From UBA2334 sp964396895 (GTDB taxonomy: Bacteria; Pseudomonadota; Gammaproteobacteria; Burkholderiales; Burkholderiaceae_C), in assembly GCA_964396895.1 (NCBI GenBank), contig CAYNGJ010000003.1, forward strand, positions 1-64,000: a stretch of 64,000 nt of DNA, read 5' to 3'. Shown here one piece after another: positions 50,336 through 59,767 of the stretch; position 1 is the stretch's first letter; each line of letters opens with the position of its first letter. The translations under genes were made by a program, and so were the position numbers. Under the pieces are notes generated by a model. It ran no database searches. It was not told the origin of the DNA and saw only the letters and a list, made by a program, of their open reading frames with translations.

Positions 50336-52054
50336 TCAAGCCTTGGCGTGGGCTTTTTGTGCCTTCTTCGCGGCCTTGGCCGCCGCGCTGCTGGCTTCTT
50401 TCACCGCCTCGCGCTGGCGTTTGGCCTCGTCCAGCAGGTAGCGCTGGTAGTCGTCCAGGTCGCCGTCGAAGGGTTCCACGCCGCCGCGTGACACCATCCA
50501 GAACTCGTCGCACACGCTGCGCAGCAAGGCGCGGTCGTGGCTGACCAGCATCACCGTGCCTTCAAACTCGTTGAGTGCCATGGCCAGCGCCTCGCGGGTG
50601 GCCAAATCGAGGTGGTTGGTGGGCTCGTCCAACAGCAGCAGGTTGGGGCGCTGCCACACGATCATGCACAGCACCAGGCGGGCTTTTTCGCCGCCGCTCA
50701 TGCTGCCCACGGCCTGTTTCACCATGTCGCCGCCAAAGTTAAAGGTGCCCAAAAAGCTGCGCAGGTCTTGCTCGCGCGTGGCCTGGCCCGCCAGCTTGCT
50801 GGCCGCGCCCAAGTCTTTGGCGAGTTTGATCATGTGCTCCAGCGGGTTGTCCGCGGGGCGCAGCACGTCCAGCTCTTGCTGGGCAAAGTAGCCAATGTTC
50901 AGGCCCCGGCCTTCGGTCACTTCACCGCCAATGGGGGCCAGGTCGCGCGCCACGGTTTTGACGAGGGTGGATTTGCCCTGGCCGTTGGCGCCCAGAATGC
51001 CAATGCGCTGCCCGGCCAGCACGGATTTGCTCACGTTCTTCACGATCACGGTGGGCGGGGTGCCCTGGGGTGACCCCTCGGGCGCGGGGTAGCCAAAGCT
51101 CACGCCCTGCATGGCCAGCATGGGGTTGGGCAGGTTGGCGGGTTCTTTGAATTCGAAGGTGAATTCGGCATCCGCCATCAGCGGGGCCACTTTCTCCATG
51201 CGGTCCAGCGCCTTCACGCGGCTCTGGGCCTGCTTGGCCTTGCTGGCCTTGGCCTTGAAGCGGGCAATGAACTTTTGCAGGTGGGCAATTTTTTCCTGCT
51301 GCTTGGAAAACGCCGTGGCCTGCAGCGCCATTTGCTCGGCGCGCATGTCTTCAAACTTGCTGTAGTTGCCGCCGTAGCGCACCAGCTTGGCCGCGTCGAT
51401 GTGCAGGGTGACGTTGGTGACGGCATCCAGAAATTCGCGGTCGTGGCTGATGACGACCATGGTGCCTTCGTACTTTTTCAGCCAGGCTTCCAGCCACACC
51501 AGCGCGTCCAAGTCCAGGTGGTTGGTGGGTTCGTCCAGCAGCAGCAGGTCGCTGGGGCACATCAGAGCGCGGGCCAGTTGCAGGCGCATGCGCCAGCCGC
51601 CCGAAAAGCTGTTGACGGGGTTGTCCAGCTCGGTGGTCTTGAAGCCCAGGCCCAAAATCAGCGCTTGCGCACGGGCGGCGGCGTCGTAGGCCCCAGCGTC
51701 GTGCAGGGCCATGTAGGCGTGGGCCATGCGGTCGTGGTCGTCCAGCGCCTCGGCTTCGTCCACCTCTTGTTGGGCGGCCAGCAGCACGGTGTCGCCTTGC
51801 ACCACAAACTCGGTGGCGCTCTGGTCGGTTTCGGGCATGTCCTGGGCCACCTGGCCCATGCGCCACTGGGTGGGGATGTAAAACTCCCCCGCGTCTTCGT
51901 GCAGGTTGCCATTCAGCAACGCAAACAGCGACGATTTGCCTGCGCCGTTGCGGCCCACCAGTGCCACCTTTTCGCCGGGGTTCAGGGTGACGGATGTGCT
52001 GTCCAGCAGCACCTTGACGCCACGGCGCAAGACGATGTTTTTGAGAGTAATCAC
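50336..52054 (-). CDS. ABC-F family ATPase (YheS/Uup-like), GTG start
   Basis: A soluble twin-ATPase protein of the ABC-F group, which act on ribosomes. 572 residues from GTG at 52054 (M/VITLKNIVLRRGVKVLL). Walker A motifs GRNGAGKSS and GANGQGKST, signatures FSGGWRMRLQLA and MSGGEKARLVL, and Walker B LLLLDEPTNHLDL are duplicated as expected. E. coli YheS is about 65 residues longer; here the chain ends in a Lys/Ala tail a few nt before copy G, so the C-terminal arm may be cut short. The upstream frame has no better start. Confidence 0.9.
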   Translation of the reverse strand: MITLKNIVLRRGVKVLLDSTSVTLNPGEKVALVGRNGAGKSSLFALLNGNLHEDAGEFYIPTQWRMGQVAQDMPETDQSATEFVVQGDTVLLAAQQEVDEAEALDDHDRMAHAYMALHDAGAYDAAARAQALILGLGFKTTELDNPVNSFSGGWRMRLQLARALMCPSDLLLLDEPTNHLDLDALVWLEAWLKKYEGTMVVISHDREFLDAVTNVTLHIDAAKLVRYGGNYSKFEDMRAEQMALQATAFSKQQEKIAHLQKFIARFKAKASKAKQAQSRVKALDRMEKVAPLMADAEFTFEFKEPANLPNPMLAMQGVSFGYPAPEGSPQGTPPTVIVKNVSKSVLAGQRIGILGANGQGKSTLVKTVARDLAPIGGEVTEGRGLNIGYFAQQELDVLRPADNPLEHMIKLAKDLGAASKLAGQATREQDLRSFLGTFNFGGDMVKQAVGSMSGGEKARLVLCMIVWQRPNLLLLDEPTNHLDLATREALAMALNEFEGTVMLVSHDRALLRSVCDEFWMVSRGGVEPFDGDLDDYQRYLLDEAKRQREAVKEASSAAAKAAKKAQKAHAKA

Positions 52055-52136
52055 GGAGAAGGGCCAGGTAGGCACGCAGGGTGCGCGCAAACCCTCAATT
52101 GGAACACGCCAGGGCCACAGCCTGGCCCTGGCGTGT

Positions 52137-53624
52137 TCAGCCCTCGTCCCGCAGCCGCCAGGCCGCCACCAGTGCGAGGGCGCACAGGCCCGCCAGCAGC
52201 CAGAAGGTTTCGCCAAATGCCAGCATGCGTCCGGCGCTGGCAGGTCCGGTGTCCAACTGCGCGCCATGGGCGGCCAACCGCCATTCCAGCACGATGCCAC
52301 ACAGGCTGACGCCGGTGGCCCCGCCCAGCATGCGCAGGAAATTGATGGCGCTGGAGCCCTGTGGAATGTGGGTGTGTGCCAGTCCGCGCATGGCCCCCAG
52401 GTTGAGCGAGGGCAGGATGAAGCCCAGCCCGATGCGACCCAGAATGGCCCAACCCACCAGCAGCGGAATGACGAGCGTCGGCCGCTCCACATCCACCGTC
52501 ACCATCAGCGCAAACGACAGCGCCAACAGCACCAGTCCGATGCTCACCAGTCGATGCGTGGGTTGCCGATCGGCCAGTCGCCCCACCACGGCAATGGTGA
52601 CGGCCAGTACCAGCCCCGCCGGCAGCAGGATGCTGCCCACATAGGCGGGCGACAGGCCCAGCCCCATTTGCATGAACACCGGCAGCAAGTAGGTGGAGCC
52701 AAACAGCGCAATGCCGTAAATGAAGGCGACGATGCTGCCCATGGCAAAGCGCCGATCGGCGAACAGTGACAGGTTCATCAGCGGGTCGTGCCCGCTACCG
52801 GGGCGGGCGCGGCGGGCCTGCAGTGTGCGGCGCTGCAGCCACACAAAGGCCAGCAGGCAGGCCGTGGCGGCACCCACCAGCGCCAGTGCCCAGCCTTTGT
52901 CCGGGCTGTGTAGGGTCACCAAACCATTCAGCAGGCACAGCGTGCCCGCCGAGGCCAGCAGCAGGCCCAGCCAGTCCAGTCCCGCCCCCTGGGGGTTGGC
53001 CACACCACCGCCGGGCGCGGTGGTGGGCACATAGCGCCGCGCCAGCCACAGCGAGGCCAGGCAGAACGGCACCACCATGAAGAAAATGCTGCGCCAGCCA
53101 AAGGCATCGACCAGCAGGCCGCCAATGCTGGGGCCCAGCGCCGGGGCCAGCACCACGCCCATGCCGAACAGGCCGCTGGCGCGCCCTTGCTCGCTGGGCT
53201 GAAAGGCCCGCAGGATGATGATGGCCGGAATGGGTTGCAGCACCCCGGCGGCCAGCCCCTCGGCCACGCGCGCGGCCAACACCAGCGGGTAGTTGGTGGC
53301 AAAGCCGCCCGCAATGCCCCCGGCCATCAGCAGCCAGGTGCAGGCCTCGTAGGTGCGGCGGTAGCCAAAACGCCCCAACAGCCAAGGCGTGGTCAGCATG
53401 GACACGGTCATGGCCACCATGAAACCCGAGGTGACCCACTGCGCTCGCTCCTGCCCCAGGGTGAAATGCTGGCTCATGTCGGGAATGGCCACGTTCATGA
53501 TGGTGGACGACATGACCGAGGCCATGGTGCCCACCATCACCGACAACAGCAGCAGCCAACGGTAGCGTTCGCCGTGGCGGGCCTGCAGGGCTTGCAGGGA
53601 ATGGTCAGAGGGGGTGTGGGTCAT
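52137..53624 (-). CDS. DHA2/EmrB-QacA family MFS drug exporter
   Basis: 495 residues with 14 predicted helices. The start RYRWLLLLSVMVGTMASVMS SSTIMNVAIP pattern and the motif A region (LLGRFGYRRTYEACTW), with motif C in GMGVVLAPALGPSIGG, are those of 14-TM proton-driven exporters. No adaptor (EmrA) or regulator is adjacent, so the substrate is open. It shares its strand with the ABC-F gene but an 82-nt gap makes a joint transcript uncertain. DUF3297 diverges 51 bp upstream. Confidence 0.9.
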   Translation of the reverse strand: MTHTPSDHSLQALQARHGERYRWLLLLSVMVGTMASVMSSTIMNVAIPDMSQHFTLGQERAQWVTSGFMVAMTVSMLTTPWLLGRFGYRRTYEACTWLLMAGGIAGGFATNYPLVLAARVAEGLAAGVLQPIPAIIILRAFQPSEQGRASGLFGMGVVLAPALGPSIGGLLVDAFGWRSIFFMVVPFCLASLWLARRYVPTTAPGGGVANPQGAGLDWLGLLLASAGTLCLLNGLVTLHSPDKGWALALVGAATACLLAFVWLQRRTLQARRARPGSGHDPLMNLSLFADRRFAMGSIVAFIYGIALFGSTYLLPVFMQMGLGLSPAYVGSILLPAGLVLAVTIAVVGRLADRQPTHRLVSIGLVLLALSFALMVTVDVERPTLVIPLLVGWAILGRIGLGFILPSLNLGAMRGLAHTHIPQGSSAINFLRMLGGATGVSLCGIVLEWRLAAHGAQLDTGPASAGRMLAFGETFWLLAGLCALALVAAWRLRDEG

Positions 53625-53675
53625 GCGGGATCCGGGACAATCGGGGGGATTGTTTCACTTCAAACCTGTTTTCAC

Positions 53676-53930
53676 ATGACCGACACGCAAAGCCTCCCCC
53701 CGTTGCCAGACCGCCTCTCGCAAGACCCCCGCAGCCCGCACTTTGTGCGCGAGATTTTTGAGCACGACATTGGCATCCACTTCAACGGCAAAGAGCGCTT
53801 TGACGTGGCCGAGTACTGCATCAGCGAAGGCTGGGTGAGGGTGCCCGCCGGTAAAACCGTGGACCGCAAGGGCCAACCCCTGCTGCTCAAACTCAAGGGC
53901 AAGGTGGAGGCGTTTTACAAGCCCGCGTGA
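53676..53930 (+). CDS. DUF3297 family protein
   Basis: A small soluble protein of 84 residues. The strings DPRSPHFVREIFEHDIGIHF and CISEGWVRVPAGKTVDRKG are highly conserved in DUF3297, found widely in proteobacteria with no assigned role. ATG at 53676; the longer open frame upstream is antisense to the MFS gene. Confidence 0.9.
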   Translation: MTDTQSLPPLPDRLSQDPRSPHFVREIFEHDIGIHFNGKERFDVAEYCISEGWVRVPAGKTVDRKGQPLLLKLKGKVEAFYKPA

Positions 53931-54062
53931 TTTCACGGGGGGATACCGCAAGCACGGGGCGGTGGTGTTGTTGCGCTCGGTTGAGTTTTCAGCGGTCGGC
54001 CGTTGTCACTTGGCTGGAAGGCAAGCCACAGGTCAGTTGCCCCCCCATGGCACCACCTTGAC

Positions 54063-54686
54063 TCACTGGCAGTGGAAGCTGCTGGCTGACTCGATGTCGC
54101 CCGTGCCCTTGAAGCGAGCCACCTTGGGGTAGGCGCACAGCGGGCGGGTCCGCGTGGCCGACCAACTGGCGGTCAGCTCGGCATTGACGCCTCCTGCATT
54201 GCCAGCGCCACGGGCAGCGGTCAGTATGCTGTCGGGCGCTTCGCCCTTTTTCACCCAGTTGACCAGTGCCGTCAACGCATCGAACTGGTCGGTGGCTGGG
54301 CCGCCTCGGCTGTGGCCCATGCCTGGGACGCGGAAGAACCGGGTGAACTCGGCTGCATTGCCGCCGTAGCTTGCGTTCAGGCTCTGGTACCAGTTGGTGG
54401 TGTCGTCCACAAAAAACACGGGGTCCGAGTTGCCATGTATGACCAGTAACTTGCCCCCCCGGTTGCGCACCCCATCCAGCTGTGTGGGGTTGGGCGGGCT
54501 CATGAATGACATGGCGCTTTCGGTGTAGATGCCGCTGGTCGCGAAAATTTTGGGTGCGTCCGTGTCAAAGTTGTAATTCAGCGCGTAGCGGGTATCCCAG
54601 ACGATCGTGCTGGCTGGATTTCTTTGGGTCGCTCTCTGGAGCCCGTCTCTTGCCAGATTCCTGCAGCCCGCTTGGCCTGATGCCAA
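54063..54686 (-). pseudogene. Tannase/feruloyl esterase family, 3' remnant
   Basis: The frame encodes only the C-terminal third of a tannase-family esterase, which hydrolyses gallate or hydroxycinnamate esters. KLLVIHGNSDPVFFVDDT (Asp region), RVPGMGHSRGGPATDQFDAL (catalytic-His region) and the end RPLCAYPKVARFKGTGDI match the family, but the N-terminal nucleophile Ser domain and the signal peptide are absent. About 207 of the expected 550-600 residues remain. The first 25 codons do not resemble the family. The break lies near 54640, just before the 3' end of the oxidoreductase gene. Confidence 0.82.
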
Positions 54687-54716
54687 CCGTGCCGCCCTTG
54701 GCGGTCACTCGGTGCG

Positions 54717-56954
54717 TCAGGCCATTGGTGCCATGGTGATGGCCACGCCGCTGAGCACGGCATTGCCCGACAGGGGGTCGCGCAGCTGGTCGTCCAGCAA
54801 GGCGTTGAGGTTGGCGCCGGGGCGTTCGGCGGCCACGCGCAGTTGGGCCCCGGGCAGGTCGTGGCCCCAGCCGTGGGGCAGGCTGACCACGCCCGGCATC
54901 ATGTGTTCGCTCAGTTGAACCTGGGCTTGCACACGTCGGGGGGGCTCGTCGGGCCGGGTCACAGCGCTCAACATGGCCATGCCACCGTCAGTCAGGCCCA
55001 GCCGCGCCGCGTCCTGCGGGTGAACCAGGGCGGTGCAGCGGAACGGCCCCTTGGCCAGCGTGGGCAGGTTGTGCATCCAGCTGTTGTTGGTGCGCACATC
55101 GCGCCGACCAATGATGACCAAATCGGCCGCTGGCGCTTGCAGGTCATGGTTGGCGCGCTGCAAATCTTGAATGAGACTGGGGGGCGCCAGTTCGATTTTT
55201 CCACTGGGGGTGCGCAGCATGTCGGGCAGGCGGGGTTGCAGTTCGCCCAGGTCAATGCCCCCCGTGGCATTGGTGGCCATGACCTTGGCCAGGGTCAAGC
55301 CACCGGGTTTGGCGCCGAACTGGTCGCCGTAAGGCCCCGTCCGCAGGGCCACGTCCAGCGCACGTGACGGACCCCGCAGGCCTTGTGTGGCTGCCAGCAC
55401 GGCGGGGGCGTGGTCGCCAAACAGGCGTTGTGCGTCGGCGGCAAACTGCGCGTCGTCCAGCGCATCCACGTCGGTGTCGGCCCCTTGGCCCTGCGCAATG
55501 GCCGCCAGCTTGAGCAGGGTTTGCCATTCTTCGGGTTGCTGCGGATCGCGGGGCAACACGGGCGGGCTGTAGCGGGCGTGGTTGCGCCATGACAGCTGGG
55601 GAAAGGCCACGTCGTAGTGCATGTCATGCAGCGGGGACACGCCGGGCAGCACCACGTCGGCATGGCGGGTGGTTTCGTTCAGGTAGATGTCCATGCTGAC
55701 CATGAAATCCAGCTGGTCCAGCGCCTGGGACAGGCGCGGACCGTTGGGGCTGGAGAGCACGGGGTTGGTGGCCACGGTGATGAGCGCGCGGATTTGCCCC
55801 GGCCCCGGGGTCTCAATTTCTTCGGCCAGGCAGGTCATGGGCAGCTCGCCATAGACCTCGGGCGCACCGCTCACCCGCGCCGCGTGGCGACCGGTGACCA
55901 CGCCTTTGCCCACGCCGGGTCTGCCAGTGGTGTTGCTGGCAAATGCCGCCGCCTTGGCGAACAGCACGCCGCCTTCGCGGTCGAGGTTGCCGGTGAGGGT
56001 GTTGAGCACATCGACCAGCCAGCTCGCCAGCGTGCCAAACGCCTGGGTGCAGGTGCCAATGCGGGCGTACACCGCCGCGCGCGGGGCGGCGGCCAGCTCG
56101 CGGGTGAGCTGGCGGATGGTGTCGGCCCCCAGGCCGCAGCGCGCCGCCACGGTCTCGGGCGTGAATGGGGCCACGGCCTGTTGCACGGCCTCCACCCCGC
56201 TCACCCACTGGCCCACGTTGCCCAGCGACACCCGCCCTTCGGCAAACAGGGTGTTCACCATGGCAGCCAGCAAAAACACGTCGGCCCCGGGGCGGATGAA
56301 GTGGTGGGCATCGGCCACCGCTGCGGTTTCGGTTTGGCGGGGGTCAATCACCACCAGCTTGCCACCACGCGCCCGCAAGGCCTTGGCCTTGGCCTTGAAG
56401 TCGGGAACCGTCCACATGCTGCCGTTGCTGGCCAGAGGGTTGGCGCCCAGCACCAGCAAAAAGTCGGTGCGACCGATGTCGGGCAGTGCCACCGACAGCC
56501 AGTGCCCAAACATCAGACCGCTAGCGAGCTGCTTGGGCATCTGGTCGAGTGTGGACGCCGAGAACACATTGGGCGTGCCCAGCGCCCGGGCGAGCTTGCC
56601 AAAGTAGGTGAGCAGCCCGATTTTGTGGGCCGACGGGTTGCCCACCGCGATGGCCGTGGCCTGACGGCCATGGGCCGCCATCAACGGGGGCAGGCGGCGC
56701 TCAACCTCGGCCAACGCTTCTGCCCAGCTGGCGGGCGAGAGCACGCCGTCGCGCCTGACCAGCGGGGTGCGCAGGCGGTCGGGGTCTTCGTGCAGGTCTT
56801 TCAGGGCAATGGCCTTGGGGCAGATGTAGCCCGCACTCAGCACATCGACCTGGTGGCCCTGGATGCGGGTGACCCGGCCGTCGGTCACTTGGATTTCCAG
56901 CCCGCAGCAGGCTTCACACAGGGGGCAGATGCGGTGGTGGGTGGTGTCTGACAT
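54717..56954 (-). CDS. Molybdopterin-dependent oxidoreductase
   Basis: 745 residues of the DMSO reductase/formate dehydrogenase superfamily. MSDTTHHRICPLCEACCGLE and the later GYICPK give a CxxCxxxC...C cluster motif for one [4Fe-4S]; the molybdopterin domains follow (VLGANPLASNGSMW, LVVIDPRQTETAAVADAHHF) and the C-terminal barrel (VIIGRRDVRTNNSWMHNL). No twin-Arg signal, so cytoplasmic. No partner subunit is encoded nearby, and the substrate cannot be told. Start at 56954 has GAGG upstream; the 14 extra codons of the frame are not used. Confidence 0.88.
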   Translation of the reverse strand: MSDTTHHRICPLCEACCGLEIQVTDGRVTRIQGHQVDVLSAGYICPKAIALKDLHEDPDRLRTPLVRRDGVLSPASWAEALAEVERRLPPLMAAHGRQATAIAVGNPSAHKIGLLTYFGKLARALGTPNVFSASTLDQMPKQLASGLMFGHWLSVALPDIGRTDFLLVLGANPLASNGSMWTVPDFKAKAKALRARGGKLVVIDPRQTETAAVADAHHFIRPGADVFLLAAMVNTLFAEGRVSLGNVGQWVSGVEAVQQAVAPFTPETVAARCGLGADTIRQLTRELAAAPRAAVYARIGTCTQAFGTLASWLVDVLNTLTGNLDREGGVLFAKAAAFASNTTGRPGVGKGVVTGRHAARVSGAPEVYGELPMTCLAEEIETPGPGQIRALITVATNPVLSSPNGPRLSQALDQLDFMVSMDIYLNETTRHADVVLPGVSPLHDMHYDVAFPQLSWRNHARYSPPVLPRDPQQPEEWQTLLKLAAIAQGQGADTDVDALDDAQFAADAQRLFGDHAPAVLAATQGLRGPSRALDVALRTGPYGDQFGAKPGGLTLAKVMATNATGGIDLGELQPRLPDMLRTPSGKIELAPPSLIQDLQRANHDLQAPAADLVIIGRRDVRTNNSWMHNLPTLAKGPFRCTALVHPQDAARLGLTDGGMAMLSAVTRPDEPPRRVQAQVQLSEHMMPGVVSLPHGWGHDLPGAQLRVAAERPGANLNALLDDQLRDPLSGNAVLSGVAITMAPMA

Positions 56955-57173
56955 GGAGACCTCGTGGTTCAGGCGGTTGCCGATCGAAGCTGCCATTGGC
57001 GCAGGTCGTCAACCCCGTGTCGAGCATGCGGGTGACAGTGAGGGGTGGCGCAGCAGCGCGCCGCCCGACGCTCGGGTGTTTTGGGTGGGGCGCACACTGG
57101 GTCGCGTCACGCTTTTTGGCCGCGGACATGGCCGCACCAGTTTCCTTTCGCTGTGAGCGGTGTCATGCGGGTC

Positions 57174-57204
57174 AAAAAAAATGGCACCCTGAGGTGCCAT
57201 TTTT
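57174..57204. terminator. Bidirectional terminator after malate synthase gene
   Basis: ATGGCACC-CTGA-GGTGCCAT (57181-57200) is flanked by seven A on the left and a T-run on the right, so it works in either direction. It ends the glcB transcript (minus strand). The 300-nt spacer 56955-57262 otherwise holds only copy H of the repeat. Confidence 0.88.
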
Positions 57205-57207
57205 ACC

Positions 57208-57252
57208 AAAATATGCTTCTACCGCTTTATGGTATTGACTTTGATGCTATGG
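57208..57252 (-). repeat. Dispersed AT-rich repeat, copy H
   Basis: Minus strand: CCATAGCATCAAAG, then AAAGCGGTAGAAGCATATTTT. It begins 10 nt after the glcB stop codon and lies beside the terminator. Confidence 0.65.
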
Positions 57253-57262
57253 ATAAAGGGCT

Positions 57263-59473
57263 TCAAGCCGCAGCCTTCACCTTCAAACGCCACGCATGCA
57301 GCAAGGGCTCTGTGTAGCCGCTGGGCTGTTCCTTGCCCTTGAACACCAGATCGCAGGCGGCCTGGTAGGCCATGCTGGTGTCGAAGTGGCCGGCCATGGG
57401 CTGGTACAGCGGGTCGCCGGCGTTCTGGCCGTCTACCTTGGCGGCCATGCGCTCCAGGGTTTCGCGCACCTGGGCTTCGGTCACCACGCCGTGGTGCAGC
57501 CAGTTGGCCATGTGCTGGCTGGAAATGCGCAGCGTGGCGCGGTCTTCCATCAGGCCCACATCGTTGATGTCGGGCACTTTGGAGCAACCCACGCCCTGGT
57601 CCACCCAGCGCACCACGTAGCCCAGAATACCTTGGGCGTTGTTGTCCAGCTCGGCCTGCTTTTCGGCGGGCGTCCAGTTGGGGCTGGCGGTGACGGGGAT
57701 GGTCAGCAGGCCGGTGAGCAGGTCGTCGCGCTGGCGCGCGGGGTCGGCCTCGGCGGCGGCGGCTTCCATGTCTTTCTGGATGTCGGACACCAGCACCTGG
57801 TGGTAGTGCAGGGCGTGCAGCGTGGCGCCAGTGGGGCTGGGCACCCAGGCGGTGTTGGCGCCGGCCTTGGGGTGACCAATTTTTTGCTCCAGCATGGCGG
57901 CCATGAGGTCGGGCATGGCCCACATGCCTTTGCCGATTTGGGCCTTGCCGCGCAGGCCGCAGCTCAATCCCACCAGCACGTTGTTGCGCTCGTAGCTCTG
58001 AATCCAGGCGCTGGTTTTCATGTCGCCCTTGCGCACCATGGGGCCGGCCAGCATGGCGGTGTGCATTTCGTCGCCGGTGCGGTCCAAAAAGCCGGTGTTG
58101 ATGAAGGCCACGCGGCTGGCGGCGGCGGCAATGCAGGCCTTGAGGTTGACGCTGGTGCGGCGCTCTTCGTCCATGATGCCCAGCTTGACCGTGCTGTCGG
58201 CCAGGCACAGCACCTGCTCGACGCGGCTGAACAGCTCGCAGGCAAAGGCCACTTCGGTGGGGCCGTGCATTTTGGGTTTGACGATGTACACGCTGCCGGT
58301 GCGGCTGTTGCGGATGCCGTTGGCGCCATGGCCTTGCAGGTCGTGCAGGGCGATGGTGGTGGTGACCATGGCGTCCAGAATGCCTTCTGGAATTTCTTTG
58401 CCCTCGGCACCCCACAGGATGGCGGGGTTGGTCATCAGGTGGCCCACGTTGCGCACGAACATCAGGCTGCGGCCGTGCAGGCGCACCTCACCACGGCCTG
58501 AAGGGGCGGTGTACACGCGGTCGGGGTTGAGGCCGCGGGTGAAGGTTTTGCTGCCTTTGGCGACTTCTTCGGTCAAAGTGCCCTTCAGGATGCCCAGCCA
58601 GTTGCTGTAGGCCACCACCTTGTCGGCGGCATCGACCACGGCCACGGAATCTTCCAGGTCCAGGATGGTGGACAGGGCGGCTTCCAGCACCACGTCGGCC
58701 ACGCCGGCCACATCGGTCTGCCCGATGGGGGTGGCGCGGTTGATGATGATGTCCAGGTGGTTGCCGTTGTGCTTGAGGAGGACCGAGCTGGGGCCCGCAG
58801 GCAATCCTTGGAAGCCGACGAACTGGCTGGGGTCTTTCAGGCCGCTGAGGCGGCCACCGGTCAAGGCCACACTGAGTTGGCCGTTGATGACCTGGTAAAC
58901 GGTGGCGTCTTTGTGCGAACCGTTGGCCAGCGGGGCGGCCTGGTCCAACAGGTTGCGGGCAAATTCAATGACCTTGGCGCCGCGTTTTTCGTTGTAGCCG
59001 GGGCCTTTTTCGCAGCCATCGGCTTCAGAAATGGCATCGGTGCCATACAGCGCGTCGTACAGGCTGCCCCAGCGGGCGTTGGCGGCGTTCAGCGCGTAAC
59101 GGGCGTTCAGGATGGGCACCACCAGCTGGGGGCCGGCCTGCACGGCCAGCTCGGCATCCACGTTGGCGGTGGTGGCCTGGACGTTGGCAGGCTGGGGCAC
59201 CAGGTAGCCAATGGTTTCCAGGAACTGGCGGTAGGCCACCATGTTGGTGATGGGACCGGGGTTGGCGCTGTGCCACTTGTCCAGCTCGGCTTGCAGGCGG
59301 TCGCGCTCGCTCAGCAGGGCGGCGTTTTTGGGGGCCAGATCGGCGACGATGGCATCAAAACCCTTCCAGAACGCCTCGCTGCTGACGCCGGTGCCGGGCA
59401 GCACCTGGGTCTGGATGAAGTCGTACAGCTCGGTGGCCACTTGCAGGCCGTGGACTTGTGTGCGTGCGGTCAT
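57263..59473 (-). CDS. glcB: Malate synthase G
   Basis: Condenses glyoxylate with acetyl-CoA to malate in the glyoxylate bypass. 736 residues, the size of isoform G. Start MTARTQVHGLQVATELYDFI at 59473; 20 further in-frame codons upstream are rejected. NSRTGSVYIVKPKMHGP holds the catalytic Arg region, LGIMDEERRTSVNLKACIA the Glu/Asp metal site, and RVAFINTGFLDRTGDEMHTA is diagnostic. No glycolate-oxidation genes are adjacent. A candidate promoter lies at 59586-59614. Confidence 0.97.
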   Translation of the reverse strand: MTARTQVHGLQVATELYDFIQTQVLPGTGVSSEAFWKGFDAIVADLAPKNAALLSERDRLQAELDKWHSANPGPITNMVAYRQFLETIGYLVPQPANVQATTANVDAELAVQAGPQLVVPILNARYALNAANARWGSLYDALYGTDAISEADGCEKGPGYNEKRGAKVIEFARNLLDQAAPLANGSHKDATVYQVINGQLSVALTGGRLSGLKDPSQFVGFQGLPAGPSSVLLKHNGNHLDIIINRATPIGQTDVAGVADVVLEAALSTILDLEDSVAVVDAADKVVAYSNWLGILKGTLTEEVAKGSKTFTRGLNPDRVYTAPSGRGEVRLHGRSLMFVRNVGHLMTNPAILWGAEGKEIPEGILDAMVTTTIALHDLQGHGANGIRNSRTGSVYIVKPKMHGPTEVAFACELFSRVEQVLCLADSTVKLGIMDEERRTSVNLKACIAAAASRVAFINTGFLDRTGDEMHTAMLAGPMVRKGDMKTSAWIQSYERNNVLVGLSCGLRGKAQIGKGMWAMPDLMAAMLEQKIGHPKAGANTAWVPSPTGATLHALHYHQVLVSDIQKDMEAAAAEADPARQRDDLLTGLLTIPVTASPNWTPAEKQAELDNNAQGILGYVVRWVDQGVGCSKVPDINDVGLMEDRATLRISSQHMANWLHHGVVTEAQVRETLERMAAKVDGQNAGDPLYQPMAGHFDTSMAYQAACDLVFKGKEQPSGYTEPLLHAWRLKVKAAA

Positions 59474-59585
59474 GTGTTTCGCCTCTGGAAGTGAATGTGC
59501 GGTGTCGCCCCATGGTGCGTGGACCTTGGGCAACTTGAGGGTCTACTGTATTCGAACCCAAAAGCAACATTAAATTCATACAACG

Positions 59586-59614
59586 AAAATGATTGATGAC
59601 TATTTGTTGGTCAA
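59586..59614 (-). promoter_or_regulatory. Candidate glcB promoter
   Basis: On the minus strand TTGACC (59614-59609) is followed after 17 nt by CATTTT (59591-59586). The -35 box is good, the -10 box poor. The 294-bp spacer 59474-59767 also holds a 6-bp hairpin (GACGGG-CCCGTC, 59687-59705) and is otherwise featureless. Confidence 0.3.
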
Positions 59615-59767
59615 TTGAGTGTTGCCAAATGGGTGGTGGTCGGTGCGATCACTGACGTGTGGCTGAAGCATGGCGCCGGCGGAGCCGACGGGTAACATGC
59701 CCGTCACGCCCCTTGGGGTGCGGGCAGTGGGGATCTGCCGCACACCTGCCGGGTGTTCGCCGTCACC

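Noticed and set aside
57219..58415. 398-codon minus-strand frame within malate synthase
   Set aside because: An Arg/His-rich shadow; the glcB frame carries all active-site motifs.
59687..59705. GACGGG-CCCGTC hairpin as a terminator
   Set aside because: Only six base pairs and no T-run on either side.
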